A stretch of 64,000 nt of DNA, from contig JBCNJP010000023.1 of NCBI GenBank assembly GCA_039602395.1, positions 30,673,061 through 30,737,060 of the forward strand, given 5' to 3'. The first letter of the stretch is position 1. Each line of letters begins with the position of its first letter. Under the pieces are notes generated by a model, which searched no databases, was not told the DNA's origin, and saw only the letters and a list, made by a program, of their open reading frames with translations. The translations under genes were made by a program, and so were the position numbers. This stretch comes from Deinandra increscens subsp. villosa (lineage: Eukaryota > Streptophyta > Magnoliopsida > Asterales > Asteraceae). This document shows, piece by piece, positions 1 through 8,838 of the stretch.

Positions 1-591
1 AAACTAAGAATTCAAAACAAGAGACGACAAGAACCGAATGATTTAATGATAATTTGATGATCGATTGTTGATTCCTTGAGGGTTCTCCTTGTTCCCAGCT
101 CTCTCCTGTCTCTGAAAATTGCCTTAGTTCGCTCCTCTGCCGTCTGGAAGTCGTGAATGATCGACTGGAACCCTAAAATCGACTTTTAAATCGCGAAACC
201 TCCTTTTGCGGGTTTTGAGGCTGCAAGCGTATCGCTTGCTAATATATTCCCACTAGGCGATACGCCTGGTGCTCATTACACGACAATTTAGTCGGGCGGA
301 ACCGAATTTGACTTATGTTGACCAGCCACTCTGCGCGTATCGCGTAGAAACCATCCAGTCCCAGGCGATACGCCTGGGACATCTTGTTCAGCACTTGTCC
401 TTCATTTTTCTTCTTAACTTCTATTGTGGCTCGAGAACTTCACAAAACTGCAAAACTCACATAAAAATATGAAAAGGACCCAAAGACTCAAACTTAACTA
501 AAAACAACTAAAACAAACGCAAAACCGACTCAATTAGACTCAAACTCATAACAAATGACTTAGGAAAACCGGATGTGTTTGCAACACATCA
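1..591 (-). mobile_element. Partial LTR inserted in copia integrase gene
   Basis: The copia integrase reading frame just downstream stops matching the family at about 592, where minus-strand sequence begins TGATGTGTTGC, a plausible LTR start (TG). The rest of the element lies outside the window, so neither the other end nor the target duplication can be checked. A TATA-like AATATATT lies at 241-248 with dyad motifs around it, as expected of a U3 region. No coding capacity is seen; the short ORF at 269-472 looks accidental. The LTR call is an inference from the broken reading frame and the TG end. Confidence 0.45.
223..380 (-). promoter_or_regulatory. Cluster of four GCG-ATA-CGC hairpin motifs
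   Basis: Four dyads share a GCG-[ATA or TAT]-CGC core. They are 223-239 (7-bp arms), 255-267 (5-bp arms AGGCG/CGCCT), 334-344 (CGCG/CGCG) and 358-380 (10-bp perfect arms GTCCCAGGCG/CGCCTGGGAC). All have a 3-nt loop. Centres lie at 231, 261, 339 and 369, so they form two pairs each 30 bp apart, and the core flips orientation within each pair. Arm sequences differ while pairing is kept. A TATA-like stretch at 241-248 suggests a promoter context. Function is not known. Confidence 0.6.
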
Positions 592-1504
592 GGGTGATAA
601 CGACGAGAGGAGGATTATCATTTGCTTCAGCAAGGATAGGAAGATTGAATGACTTGAACAGAGTATCTGAATCATAAAACCATTCTGGTCCAGACCCGGT
701 GTTAGGAGTGTTTGATTCTTGCCAGTCAACGTAGTAGGATTCCTGCACAATTCGAGTACATTTGTTATAAACTCTATAAGCATTTTGAGAAGAAGAATAC
801 CCCATAAAGAAACATTCGTCAGAGACGGCTCCAAATTTCGTAATTTGAGCTTCGGTATTCAGCAATGTGCACGAACATCCAAACGGCTTAAAGAAATCAA
901 TCAGTGGTTTCCTTCCATGATACAGCTCATATGACGTCTTCATCTTATCTTTCGCGATTAGGACACGGTTCAGCACATAGGACGCACAGTTCACAGCTTC
1001 AGCCCAGAAGATAATCGGCAGCTTTGATTCAATCAACATTGTACGAGCAGCTTCCACGAGTGTGCGATTCTTCCTTTCAGCAACTCCATTCTGCTGCGGA
1101 GTTCTTGCTGCACTGTATTGTCGAAGAATCCCTTTGTTTGCGCAGAAAGAGTCAAAGATCTGATTACGAAATTCAGTTCCATGGTCGCTTCTGATTGCCT
1201 TGACTTTCTTACTTCTTGAACTTTCCACGGACAGGATAATATTCTGTAAAGCTTTAGTCGTGTCACTCTTTTGCTTCAAGAACCTAACCCAAGAGTACCT
1301 GGAATAATCATCAGTGACAACAAGACAGTAAGACCTTTTACCCAGACTTTGAACACTAATAGGTCCAAATAAATCAGTGTGAAGCAATTCTAAGGGACTC
1401 GAAATAGAATTTTCCACTTTTGGCTTATGTGGCTTTTTATGTTGTTTTCCTTTAGCACATGAAAGACATTTTTCAACGACAGAAAAATCTTTGAACGGAA
1501 GACC
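592..1504 (-). pseudogene. copia integrase (interrupted)
   Basis: Integrase part of a copia polyprotein, which inserts the cDNA into the host genome. The open stretch 560-1417 contains the rve core: the D in LLHTDLFGPI, VTDDYSRYSWVRFLK, RSDHGTEF and the catalytic-Glu region QQNGVAERKNRTL, followed by SYELYHGRKP and FKPFGC typical of the integrase C-terminus. The CX2C of the zinc-binding end (CLSCAKGKQ) lies just before the first Met, in frame with the upstream protease. After about residue 275 the copia sequence ends at the inserted LTR, and the remaining codons to the stop come from that LTR. Not functional as it stands. Confidence 0.85.
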
Positions 1505-2041
1505 TCAGACCAAATTGTTTTTGACAAGATTATTTAGAATTTTGAAGTTTATGTGTCCTAAACGTCTATGCCACAAGAAGCACTCAGATACAGAAGCTTT
1601 TGAAAGTAAACAAGTCATGGAGGAAGAGTGAGATGCAGTGGATTTCATATTCAGCAAGTATGTATCATTGATGCGAGGTGCACGCATCGCCACCATCTCT
1701 TCGGGCACTTTGAATTCAGGCTTGAGAAACAGACATTCATTTGATTTGAACAGCACAGGTATATCCTTGTCACAGATTTGTGACACACTTAGAAGATTAA
1801 ACTGCAATTCGGGAACATAGTTGACTTGCTCCAGAGTAAGAGACCCATATGACACATCTCCTTGACCAACCATTTTTCCACCTCTCTTATCACATGCAAA
1901 AGAAACAAACCCACCATCCACGATCCTGTAATTTGTAAGCAGGTCTTTCAACCCTGTCATATGCCGAGAGCATCCCGAATCTATATGCCAATAGCTATTT
2001 GCAGAGTTCTTCGGGAGTGCATGGCAATACAAGACAAGAAA
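1505..2041 (-). pseudogene. copia protease and gag-pre-integrase
   Basis: Contains the aspartic protease active site HIDSGCSRHMTG near residue 16 and the GAG-pre-integrase domain, with LWHRRLGHINFKILNNL at the end. It is in the same frame as gag upstream and integrase downstream. It is separated from gag by one TAA (2042-2044) and from integrase by one TGA (1505-1507). Both stops can be explained by single C-to-T changes on the coding strand (CAA, CGA). This suggests decay of a single gag-pol frame rather than a designed gag-pol boundary. Confidence 0.85.
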
Positions 2042-4603
2042 TTACTTAATAACGGGTACCCAGACTTTTGCATTTCCGGGATTTGTAACTTTCTGTTTTC
2101 CCCCAAAGAATTGTTTTACAAAACTGGTTACCTTGTGGCCAAAGGATCTATCATGGTTTGTTTGATTTAATTTCTCTTTGCAATATTTAACAACATGATC
2201 ATCCTTACCACATCTGAAACAGTGAGATTTGTGACTTGTGCAGGAGGAAGTTTCTGAAAGCCTTTCCTCCTCACAATCTGATGTGTTAGAATCAGAATCA
2301 CTGTTGGTTTCAAAATCCATCTTTGTTTTATCATTTGAAATCTTTGCATTATTAATTTTGATAACGGTTTTGGCAGGTTTAGTTTTCAAAGATGACTTCT
2401 TTTCTTGAGAAACATGATTTTCGGTAGGTTTTGAAATTCGTATTGGAGTGAAAGAAGGAATTGGATTAGAAAGAAATTTGTTGAAGCAATTTTGAGATGT
2501 ACTTGCATGACATTGATCATTTTCATTTGAAACAAAACTTTCTTGATTAACAGACACGGACTCATCACTACTGCTATCTAAAGAAGAACAACTACTAGCT
2601 ATACTACTGTCTGTGCTAGACTTCTTGGAATTAGAACTACTACTTGAAACAGACTCCTTAAATTTAAGACTACCGCATCCAAGCCCACTTGTGTTACCAT
2701 ATCCATAATCAAAATCCTCCCTGATCTCCTTATGGTTCACTCCTTCTAGACCTGCATGCAAATTGTTAGCATCACTAGGAATTAAATCATTTAGAGGATG
2801 AGGTTTCGGAGTAGGTGAGTAACAATGCGTGCTTGGAGGAGGATAAACTTTAGGAAACACCTTTTCCTTTTCCTCCATACCTATCCCGGTTTTTATTCTA
2901 GCTCCTCGTTGTTTAACGAGCATCTCCTCAACTTTCATTTGAGAAACGGTCCATCTATCTAACTTAGTCTGAAGTTGAGAGGTTTCAAATTGGGCTAATG
3001 TAACTCTTTCAGAAAGCATGTTTAATTCAACATTTTTAGCAAGAATAGTTTGTTTTAAATGTTCATTTTCATGCATTGCCTCATTTAATTTCACAAAATA
3101 TTTTGCTTCATTTTCTTTTAATTGGGTGTTCATGGTTTTTAATTCATTGTTGTTGTCAATCAACAATCGATTGGCCTTGTAGTTGCCGAACAAACGAATT
3201 CTACAAGGATGAGAGCACATATCTTGAACAGATTCATATGAAAGATCCATTATAACCTTTTCTGCAGCAAGAGCTTTCTCACATGTGCACGCGGGTGTGC
3301 TTGCCGTTTTCTCATTCATCTTCTTCTCAGCTTCTCCCTTCTCAGCTTCAGAGACCTCCGAACTCCAGTCAAAGTTAGTCAGAAGAGCCACTTCTTTGTT
3401 TGGCTTAGCTTCAGCTTTGTCGGTGATCGGGATGACTCGAGTTACAGGCTCAGAGGTTGGTTTAGTGACAATTGGACTCGGGCATTCTCTTTTGAAATGG
3501 CCAAGTTGCTTACAGTTGTAGCATCTTAGCTTAGCCTTATCGAATCCAACTCTTCCATTTTGATTCTTGAAGGTGTTTCTCCCAGTACGTTCGAAGAACT
3601 TTCTAGCACGAACAGTCAACATGGCCATTTGCCATTTTAGGTCGGTTTCTTCCAAATCATCTGGGTCAACTTGGTACATATCCTCAGCAGTCAGAGTCGA
3701 ACCTTGAAGTTCTCCAGCAGCGAAAGCTTGATAACTGTTGGTAAACAATGAGAACAATCCCATGTATTCGGGTGAGATCTGGGATGTTTTCTGAGCAGCG
3801 GCAGAAGCAGTTGAGGATGAACCAGACCCAAGATGAGCAGATTGAATTTGAGATGAGGCTCCTTTGGGTGTAACAGTTGAGATGAGAGCCGAATTCGGAG
3901 AATAAACTTTAGCAGGGCCCATGGCTTGATTGTACTCTCTCCTTTGAACATCCAGCTCAAATGACTTAAGCTTGTTAATTACATCCATAAGCTTGTAATC
4001 GGAGAAACCCCTCTCTTGTTTCAACATACGAACCTGAATGCTCCACTCGGGTGGAAGAGCATCCAGCAGCTTCTTGATTTGTTCAGAGTTAGTGAGTTTT
4101 GAATCATACTTCTTCAGATTACTTGACACGGTCAGAAAACGGTTTGTCAAATCAGTTAACTTTTCATTCTTCATGCCGGTGAACGAGTTGAATTCTTTAG
4201 TTGCTTGGGCTTCTTTGTCCTTCACAAGATCTTCATTACCGTCATAGAACTCACAAAGTGCATCAAACAAACTTTTTGCATCAGAGTGCTCAGCGAAACG
4301 ATTGTAGATTTCTTGCGACAAACAGAGAGAGAGAGCACCAAGAGCTTTTTGATCTCGATCAATAAGTTTCAAATACTTCTCAGAAAAGGAAGACGGATTG
4401 GTGTTGATCTAGGTTACTTCACCAGTAGTGATGGTTGGAACATGAGGTCCGTTGACGATCGACAACCATTGATTGTAATCGGTGTACAGAAAGAACGATT
4501 TCAGACATCGTTTCTAGTCTTCAAAATTGTCTCCGTTGATCAGCCTCGGTGGTCGGTTTGGAGCAATGCTTTCAGTGTCAGCAACATTGGTACCTGATGC
4601 CAT
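2042..4603 (-). pseudogene. copia gag with two zinc knuckles
   Basis: Nucleocapsid/capsid protein of the copia element. The largest open part (4372-2042, 776 codons) has a UBN2-type gag region (LFDALCEFYDG..., LPPEWSIQVRMLK). It then has a zinc knuckle CYNCKQLGHFKREC, a coiled-coil stretch (about residues 400-480), a Ser-rich linker and a second knuckle CFRCGKDDHVVKYC near the end. The likely true start is the ATG at 4603 (MASGTNVADTES...), in frame with the rest. The N-terminal 77 codons are broken by TAG at 4514-4516 and TAG at 4409-4411. Two knuckles and about 850 codons are long for a copia gag. Confidence 0.85.
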
Positions 4604-4659
4604 CTCAAATCAACCTGAAATAAGAAAGACACAAACAAACAAAGAACAAGACAATTTGG

Positions 4660-5040
4660 TTAGTTTCGCTGGGAGAATTAGTTTCGCCAGCAATTTCGCT
4701 CGGAAATCCTGATCAGATGAATAAATTCGCTGGAACTTATAATTTCGCCAGCAGTTTCGCTTGGGAACACTGAACCAATTCAGCAATTTCGCCAACTAGT
4801 TTCGCTGTATGCACGGGCAGCACTTTCTATCGGAAATACCCGATGACACACAGTTTCGCTAGCTAGATTCGCTGGAAACTGGTTTGAACTTTCGTTCAAA
4901 AATACTATTGTTTCGCCAGTAGTTTCATCCAAAAATAATAATATGATTCACGGCGACACTATAGTTTCGCTGTATAGTATCGCTGGAAGATACAGCAGTT
5001 TTGCTGTATAGTGTCGCTGGAAGAACCTCAGTTTCGCCCA
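4660..5040 (-). promoter_or_regulatory. AGTTTCGCT motif block in copia leader
   Basis: The untranslated leader between primer site and gag carries about 15 variants of TTTCGCT/TTTCGCC, many as tandem pairs about 13 bp apart (for example 4950-5030). The same text, including the flanking GCACGGGCAGCACTTTC, ATACCCGATGACAC and GAAACTGGTTTGAACTTTCG, recurs in a different LTR at 36090-36420. It is AT-rich and non-coding. Its role is unknown. Confidence 0.6.
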
Positions 5041-5250
5041 GGACAGAAAACCCTCTTTTTGAAGAAGAAATGATCACAAACCAATCCAAATCACTATTGA
5101 GTAATGATCAGTTGATTGCATATGCTTCAGGACATCAAAACATACAATATTCAACCAATTTTCAGTCCAAAACAATCAGATTTCAGATTCAAATAGATTT
5201 TCAAAAGTTTTACCAAAAACACTCAAAAACACCAAAAATCAAGAGCACAA

Positions 5251-5264
5251 TGGCTCTGATACCA
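5251..5264 (-). other. Primer binding site, initiator Met tRNA
   Basis: The minus strand reads TGGTATCAGAGCCA beginning a few bases inside the LTR end. It is complementary to the 3' end of plant initiator methionine tRNA, the usual primer for copia minus-strand synthesis. Its position next to the LTR fixes the element's orientation. Confidence 0.85.
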
Positions 5265-5267
5265 TAT

Positions 5268-5733
5268 TGTTGGTCCTCACTGATCTTAATCAGTGCTAAT
5301 GATGGTGTTTTGAGAAGAAAACCAATCAAATATCAATAGATGATGATTTCCAATAGCTAAAATGGGTTTTTAGTATTGAACAATCACAACATCAACCAAA
5401 GAATGATAAGAGATGAACAAAAGCTACAAAGATGGAATAAGATGCTCCTAGCCGTCACCAAACTTACCAATAATTAGATATCTTGTATTAGGGTTGAGAA
5501 TGTTGCAAAAGTTACATAATGGTGCACAAAGGCTACTATTTATACACATCAGTAGACAGTTTTGCTGGTAGTTTCGCTGGCCAGGCGAAACTGTCACTGA
5601 GACAGACTAATCTAGATACCGAGCGAAACAACAGTTTCGCTCGGTAGTTTCGCTAACTACCCAAAAGACCAAGATTACAATTAAGCTAATCTAAACTAGT
5701 AGACTTAACAAAAACTATGAATTCCTCCTTACA
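5268..5733 (-). repeat. 5' LTR of copia element
   Basis: On the minus strand it runs TGTAAGGAGG ... GGACCAACA (TG...CA), 466 bp. A TATA box (TATAAATA, plus 5537-5544) has a dyad block directly upstream at 5558-5655. The inner end is fixed by the adjacent primer site. The outer end is inferred from the CA/TG terminus and the change to gypsy sequence. The partner LTR is not in the window, so the length cannot be confirmed. Confidence 0.7.
5558..5655 (-). promoter_or_regulatory. Hairpin block upstream of copia LTR TATA box
   Basis: Contains six AGTTTCGCT-type words forming two strong inverted repeats. Hairpin 1 is 5570-5592 (AGTTTCGC/GCGAAACT, 7-nt loop). Hairpin 2 is 5617-5646 (13-bp perfect arms beginning TACCGAGCGAAAC, 4-nt loop). 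It lies about 25-110 bp upstream of the TATA box in the U3 part of the LTR. The arrangement is repeated in another LTR at 36953-37031. A role in transcription is inferred from position only. Confidence 0.6.
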
Positions 5734-5744
5734 TTGATCTTCAA

Positions 5745-6265
5745 TGAGCGCCCCAAGGAGAGAAACTGGGCCTGATAAAACCTTTGTCAAGTAGTTCTTG
5801 CAACTGATTCGACAATTCTTTCAATTCAAATGGGGCTAAACGCTAAGGGACTTTTGCAACGGGTGCAGCTCCGGGTACCAGATCAATATGGAATTCAACT
5901 TGCCTGGCGAGTGGCAAGCCTGGAAGATCATCGGGAAAGACTTCAGGGTAGTCTCGTGCGATGGGGACGTCCTTCAGTTTCTTTTCCTCGGATTGACTAG
6001 CTGTTATGTGAGCTAAGAGGGCAGGGTAGCCTTTGCGCATAAATTTCTGGGCTTTCATGCACGAGATGATGTCTAGCTTGGTTCCACTACGATCTCCTTG
6101 AATTTTCAGAACTTCGTCGTCGAGGAGGGGTATCCTGACTCTTTTCTCATGGAAAATGATTTCGGCACGATTTTTAGTCAACCAATTTATTCCAACGACT
6201 ACGTCGAAACTTCCCAATTGTACCGGCAATAGATCGATCGAGAAGGGATGCCCGGATAAGTTCAA
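5745..6265 (-). pseudogene. gypsy protease end and RT start (truncated)
   Basis: Shows the protease C-terminal motif FDVVVGINWLTKNRAEI. The standard protease-RT linker follows (DYPEVFPDDLPGLP, VEFHIDLVPGAAPVAK), then the RT start ELKELSNQLQELLDKGFIRP after an in-frame TAG at 5841-5843. The coding sequence ends at the copia insertion. A frameshift separates it from the protease active site upstream. Confidence 0.8.
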
Positions 6266-6298
6266 AGAGCAGTTTGGAAAAGATTCCTCCTTTTTGAT

Positions 6299-6741
6299 TT
6301 ATTTACCATCGGCTAGTTCAACTATATACTTAGTGTCTAATCTAGTTGGCGTGACGTAAAGATAGTCTCTAAACTCACTAGACACAAAGCTTTTGTCGGC
6401 ACCAGTGTCAAATAGAACGGAAGCAAAATGATTATTGAGTAAGAACGTACCCCTTACGGTGTGGGGATCCTGACGGGCTTCAGCAGCATTGAGCACAAAG
6501 GCTCTTCCTCTGGCAGGTTCTCGTTTGAGCTTTGGGCACTCGTTTCTAAAGTGGCCAGTGCTACCACACTCGAAGCAAGTTCCAACGGGGTGCGTCTTGT
6601 TCGAACAGTTTGGGCAATCGCGGTGAATGTGACCTTTTGCTTTGCAGCATTTGCAGTACACATTGCTGCAATCCAGGGTATGGTGCAGGTTACATTTTCC
6701 ACACAGGGGCTGGTTTCCTGTGTACCCAGGTTTTCTTGCAT
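6299..6741 (-). pseudogene. gypsy zinc knuckles and protease active site
   Basis: Encodes CKCCKAKGHIHRDC and CFECGSTGHFRNEC, then the aspartic protease site VLFDTGADKSFVS about 90 residues into the 6661-6299 frame. The knuckles bind RNA in the nucleocapsid; the protease would process gag-pol. The frame is open over 120 codons and then breaks before the next segment (5843-6265), so the original polyprotein is disrupted. Confidence 0.8.
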
Positions 6742-6800
6742 CAGGTGCTGGAGTTGTTACAGCATAAGCCTTTACGGCTTCAGGGGTTTTCTCAGGAAAG

Positions 6801-7625
6801 TCAAAAGATTTCTTCCTCTTTCATCATGGATGCGTTTGCGCTTTCATATTTCAGCTGGTTAGAGGGAACAGATGATACAGGTGCAGCTTTGGATTCAGTA
6901 ACCTTGCGAGAGAAAGACAAGCCTTGGCGCTTTGCATGGTAGGTCAGATTTTGAGCCAAACGGATAGCAGCTTGGAGTGTTGTGGGGTTAGAAGCCATAA
7001 CACCTCCCTGAATGGCGGAAGCAAGACCCCAGATTTATCTCTCGATTTTCTTGTGCAGAGGGGTCACCATTGTAGGGCAGATGTGTGCCAATTCGTGGAA
7101 TCGGCGGGTGTAAGCAGCTATGTCTGATCCATTCATGGTCAAATTCCAGAATTCGACTTCTAATCGTTGTAGTTCCTCACGAGGACAGTACTCATCGTGC
7201 ATGAGTAGTTTCAGTTCGTTCCAAGCCATGGCGTAAGCCTGGTCCTGTCCGAGGGCTTCAGCATGAGAGTTCCACCAAGTCAGAACTCCTTCTCCGAAAA
7301 TGCTAGTGGCGTACTTGACCTTGTAACCATCGGGACAGTTACACATACGGAACACAGATTCCATCTTTTCGAACCAACGAATGAGTCCAACTGCTCCTTC
7401 AGTACCCTTGAAGTGTAAGGGCTTGCAATTCATGAAATCCTTGTAAGAGCATTCTCGGACACCACCAGAGGATCCTGATCTCCTTCCGTTTGAGGCAGAA
7501 GCTCGATCTGCTTCGGCGGTCGCAAGTGCATCAGTTATACGCTGGTTAATCAGGGCTTCAATAGCTACGGCGTCCAAGGTTGGGGTTCCGAGAGGGTCAC
7601 TATCACGATTCGTGCGTCTTGACAT
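6801..7625 (-). pseudogene. gypsy gag capsid domain
   Basis: The 7625-7035 frame (196 codons) carries a Retrotrans_gag domain: CSYKDFMNCKPLHFKGTEGA, WFEKMESVFRM, YATSIFGEGVLTWWNSH and EELQRLEVEFWNLTMNGSD. It stops at 7035. The gag C-terminal segment continues at 6998-6801 (ASNPTTLQAAIRLAQNLTYHAKRQG). At least one nonsense change separates the two. Confidence 0.8.
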
Positions 7626-7662
7626 TCATAAAGAGTAACTGTCACTCCATGAGATCACAACT

Positions 7663-8630
7663 CTAGTGAAATGGTGCTCGATCGATCAGATCGAGTATGT
7701 CACAAATCTGGATAATCACTGTCAGCAACAAACGGATAATGCCGGCGAAATCCTCCGCCGAGGGGGTAGTAGCTGCGAGAGCTCGGATAGCCTGGCTGGC
7801 CTCAGCTGCAACTCCAGAAACATCAGACAGATGAACGTGCAGGGTGTCGAGGGTCTGGTCCTGGGAGATCACACGGGCCTCCAGGACAGCAAGACGGGTG
7901 GCAAGGTCAGTGATAGTGGCTGGTGGAGCAAGGCTACGGATGGTGGCGTGAGCTGACGGATCTCATCGTCACGACGGGCGATGCAAGCAAAGAGGGATGA
8001 TATAAGGTAGTCAACAAGGATACCAGAAAGAATAGGGCTAGGTATATCAGAAGGTGCTGGGGCATGAGGTGGCAATGGCACGTCCTGGGTCTCAGCAGTG
8101 GCGGATGGCTCTCCGATCTCAAAAGTGTTGTCGGCAAATCTCACCCGTTTCTTGGGTGGCATCGTCTCTGATTCAGCGGGTAGCTCATCGGGCTCTGGGG
8201 AGAGGGAACGTTTACGGGACGGCTCAGACTCGGTAACTGGACCGGAAACGTGCTGTCTACTACGCCTGACTGACTTCCTAGGGGTAAGCATACAAAGGGG
8301 ACCATTAGGCGTGGAGCGGTACGGTCGGAACGAGGGCTCACGATCGGGAGAAGTAGGGCTAGAAGCGGATAGGGTGACGGTGAGAGTATCTCCGTCCTTA
8401 TCTGCATCGGTGATGTCCACTGTGAAGGGCGTGTACTCCTCCGGTTCCTCATTAGTCATCGAATCCTCCTCCGGCTCGGAGTCGGCATCGTAAGGGCCAT
8501 CGAGAACACTGGTCGGTGAACGAGGGGGCGATGGAGCCTCAGTAGTGACGGGTGATTCTGGCAGCTCCAAGTCGAAGTGTGCCTCAGTCTCAGAGTCAGA
8601 AGTCAAGTCAATCGGTCCGTGAGAAGCCAT
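7663..8630 (-). pseudogene. Acidic N-terminal extension of gypsy gag
   Basis: The first 253 codons (8630-7869) are rich in Asp, Glu, Ser and Pro with a basic patch (PPKKRVRF). They end in RRDDEIRQL, a typical run-up to a coiled coil. The next segment (7872-7663, with LHVHLSDVSGVAAEASQAIRAL) is in another frame. The gag core at 7625 returns to the first frame, so two compensating frameshifts or a lost junction lie between. I do not recognise a defined domain. Assignment as a gag N-terminus rests on position. Confidence 0.55.
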
Positions 8631-8838
8631 GCTACGATAAAGTTTCCAAGTAATGATGATAATATATATATGTTACGTATGATATGTGAATCAGTCAAAT
8701 AGGCAGATAGTGATGCATGCAAGTATGACTAACAGAGCTTAGGCTATAGTCTAGACCCTATGTGTGCTATAGTCTAGACCCTATGCTAAGTTAGACATTA
8801 AAAATCTTCAATCTCAGGTAAGTGATAAAAGTGCATGT
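8631..8838. other. Leader of gypsy remnant with 20-bp repeat
   Basis: Non-coding. GCTATAGTCTAGACCCTATG occurs twice, at 8743-8762 and 8766-8785. From about 8819 the plus strand appears to belong to the copia gag frame that resumes at 12619 after the nested LTR. Confidence 0.45.

Larger units (their letters stand above)
592..5733 (-). mobile_element. Ty1/copia retrotransposon, 5' LTR to integrase
   Basis: A minus-strand copia element. In transcription order it has a 5' LTR (5733-5268), an initiator-Met primer site, a long motif-rich leader, gag, protease, gag-pre-integrase and integrase. Reverse transcriptase, RNase H and the 3' LTR are missing because another LTR interrupts it at 591, and they may continue outside the window. 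The gag-to-integrase region is one continuous frame broken only by nonsense codons, so the copy is fairly recent. At 5733 its LTR abuts gypsy reverse-transcriptase sequence, so it most likely inserted into that element. Confidence 0.85.
5745..8815 (-). mobile_element. Ty3/gypsy remnant, gag to start of RT
   Basis: Minus-strand gypsy sequence in the order leader, gag, zinc knuckles, protease and first codons of reverse transcriptase (ending GFIRPSFSPWGA). It is cut off where the copia LTR begins, so RT, RNase H, integrase and the 3' LTR are missing. The upstream boundary near 8815 is where copia gag codons begin. The domain order and gag sequence resemble plant chromoviruses of the Tekay/Del type, a family-level guess. 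Confidence 0.8.
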
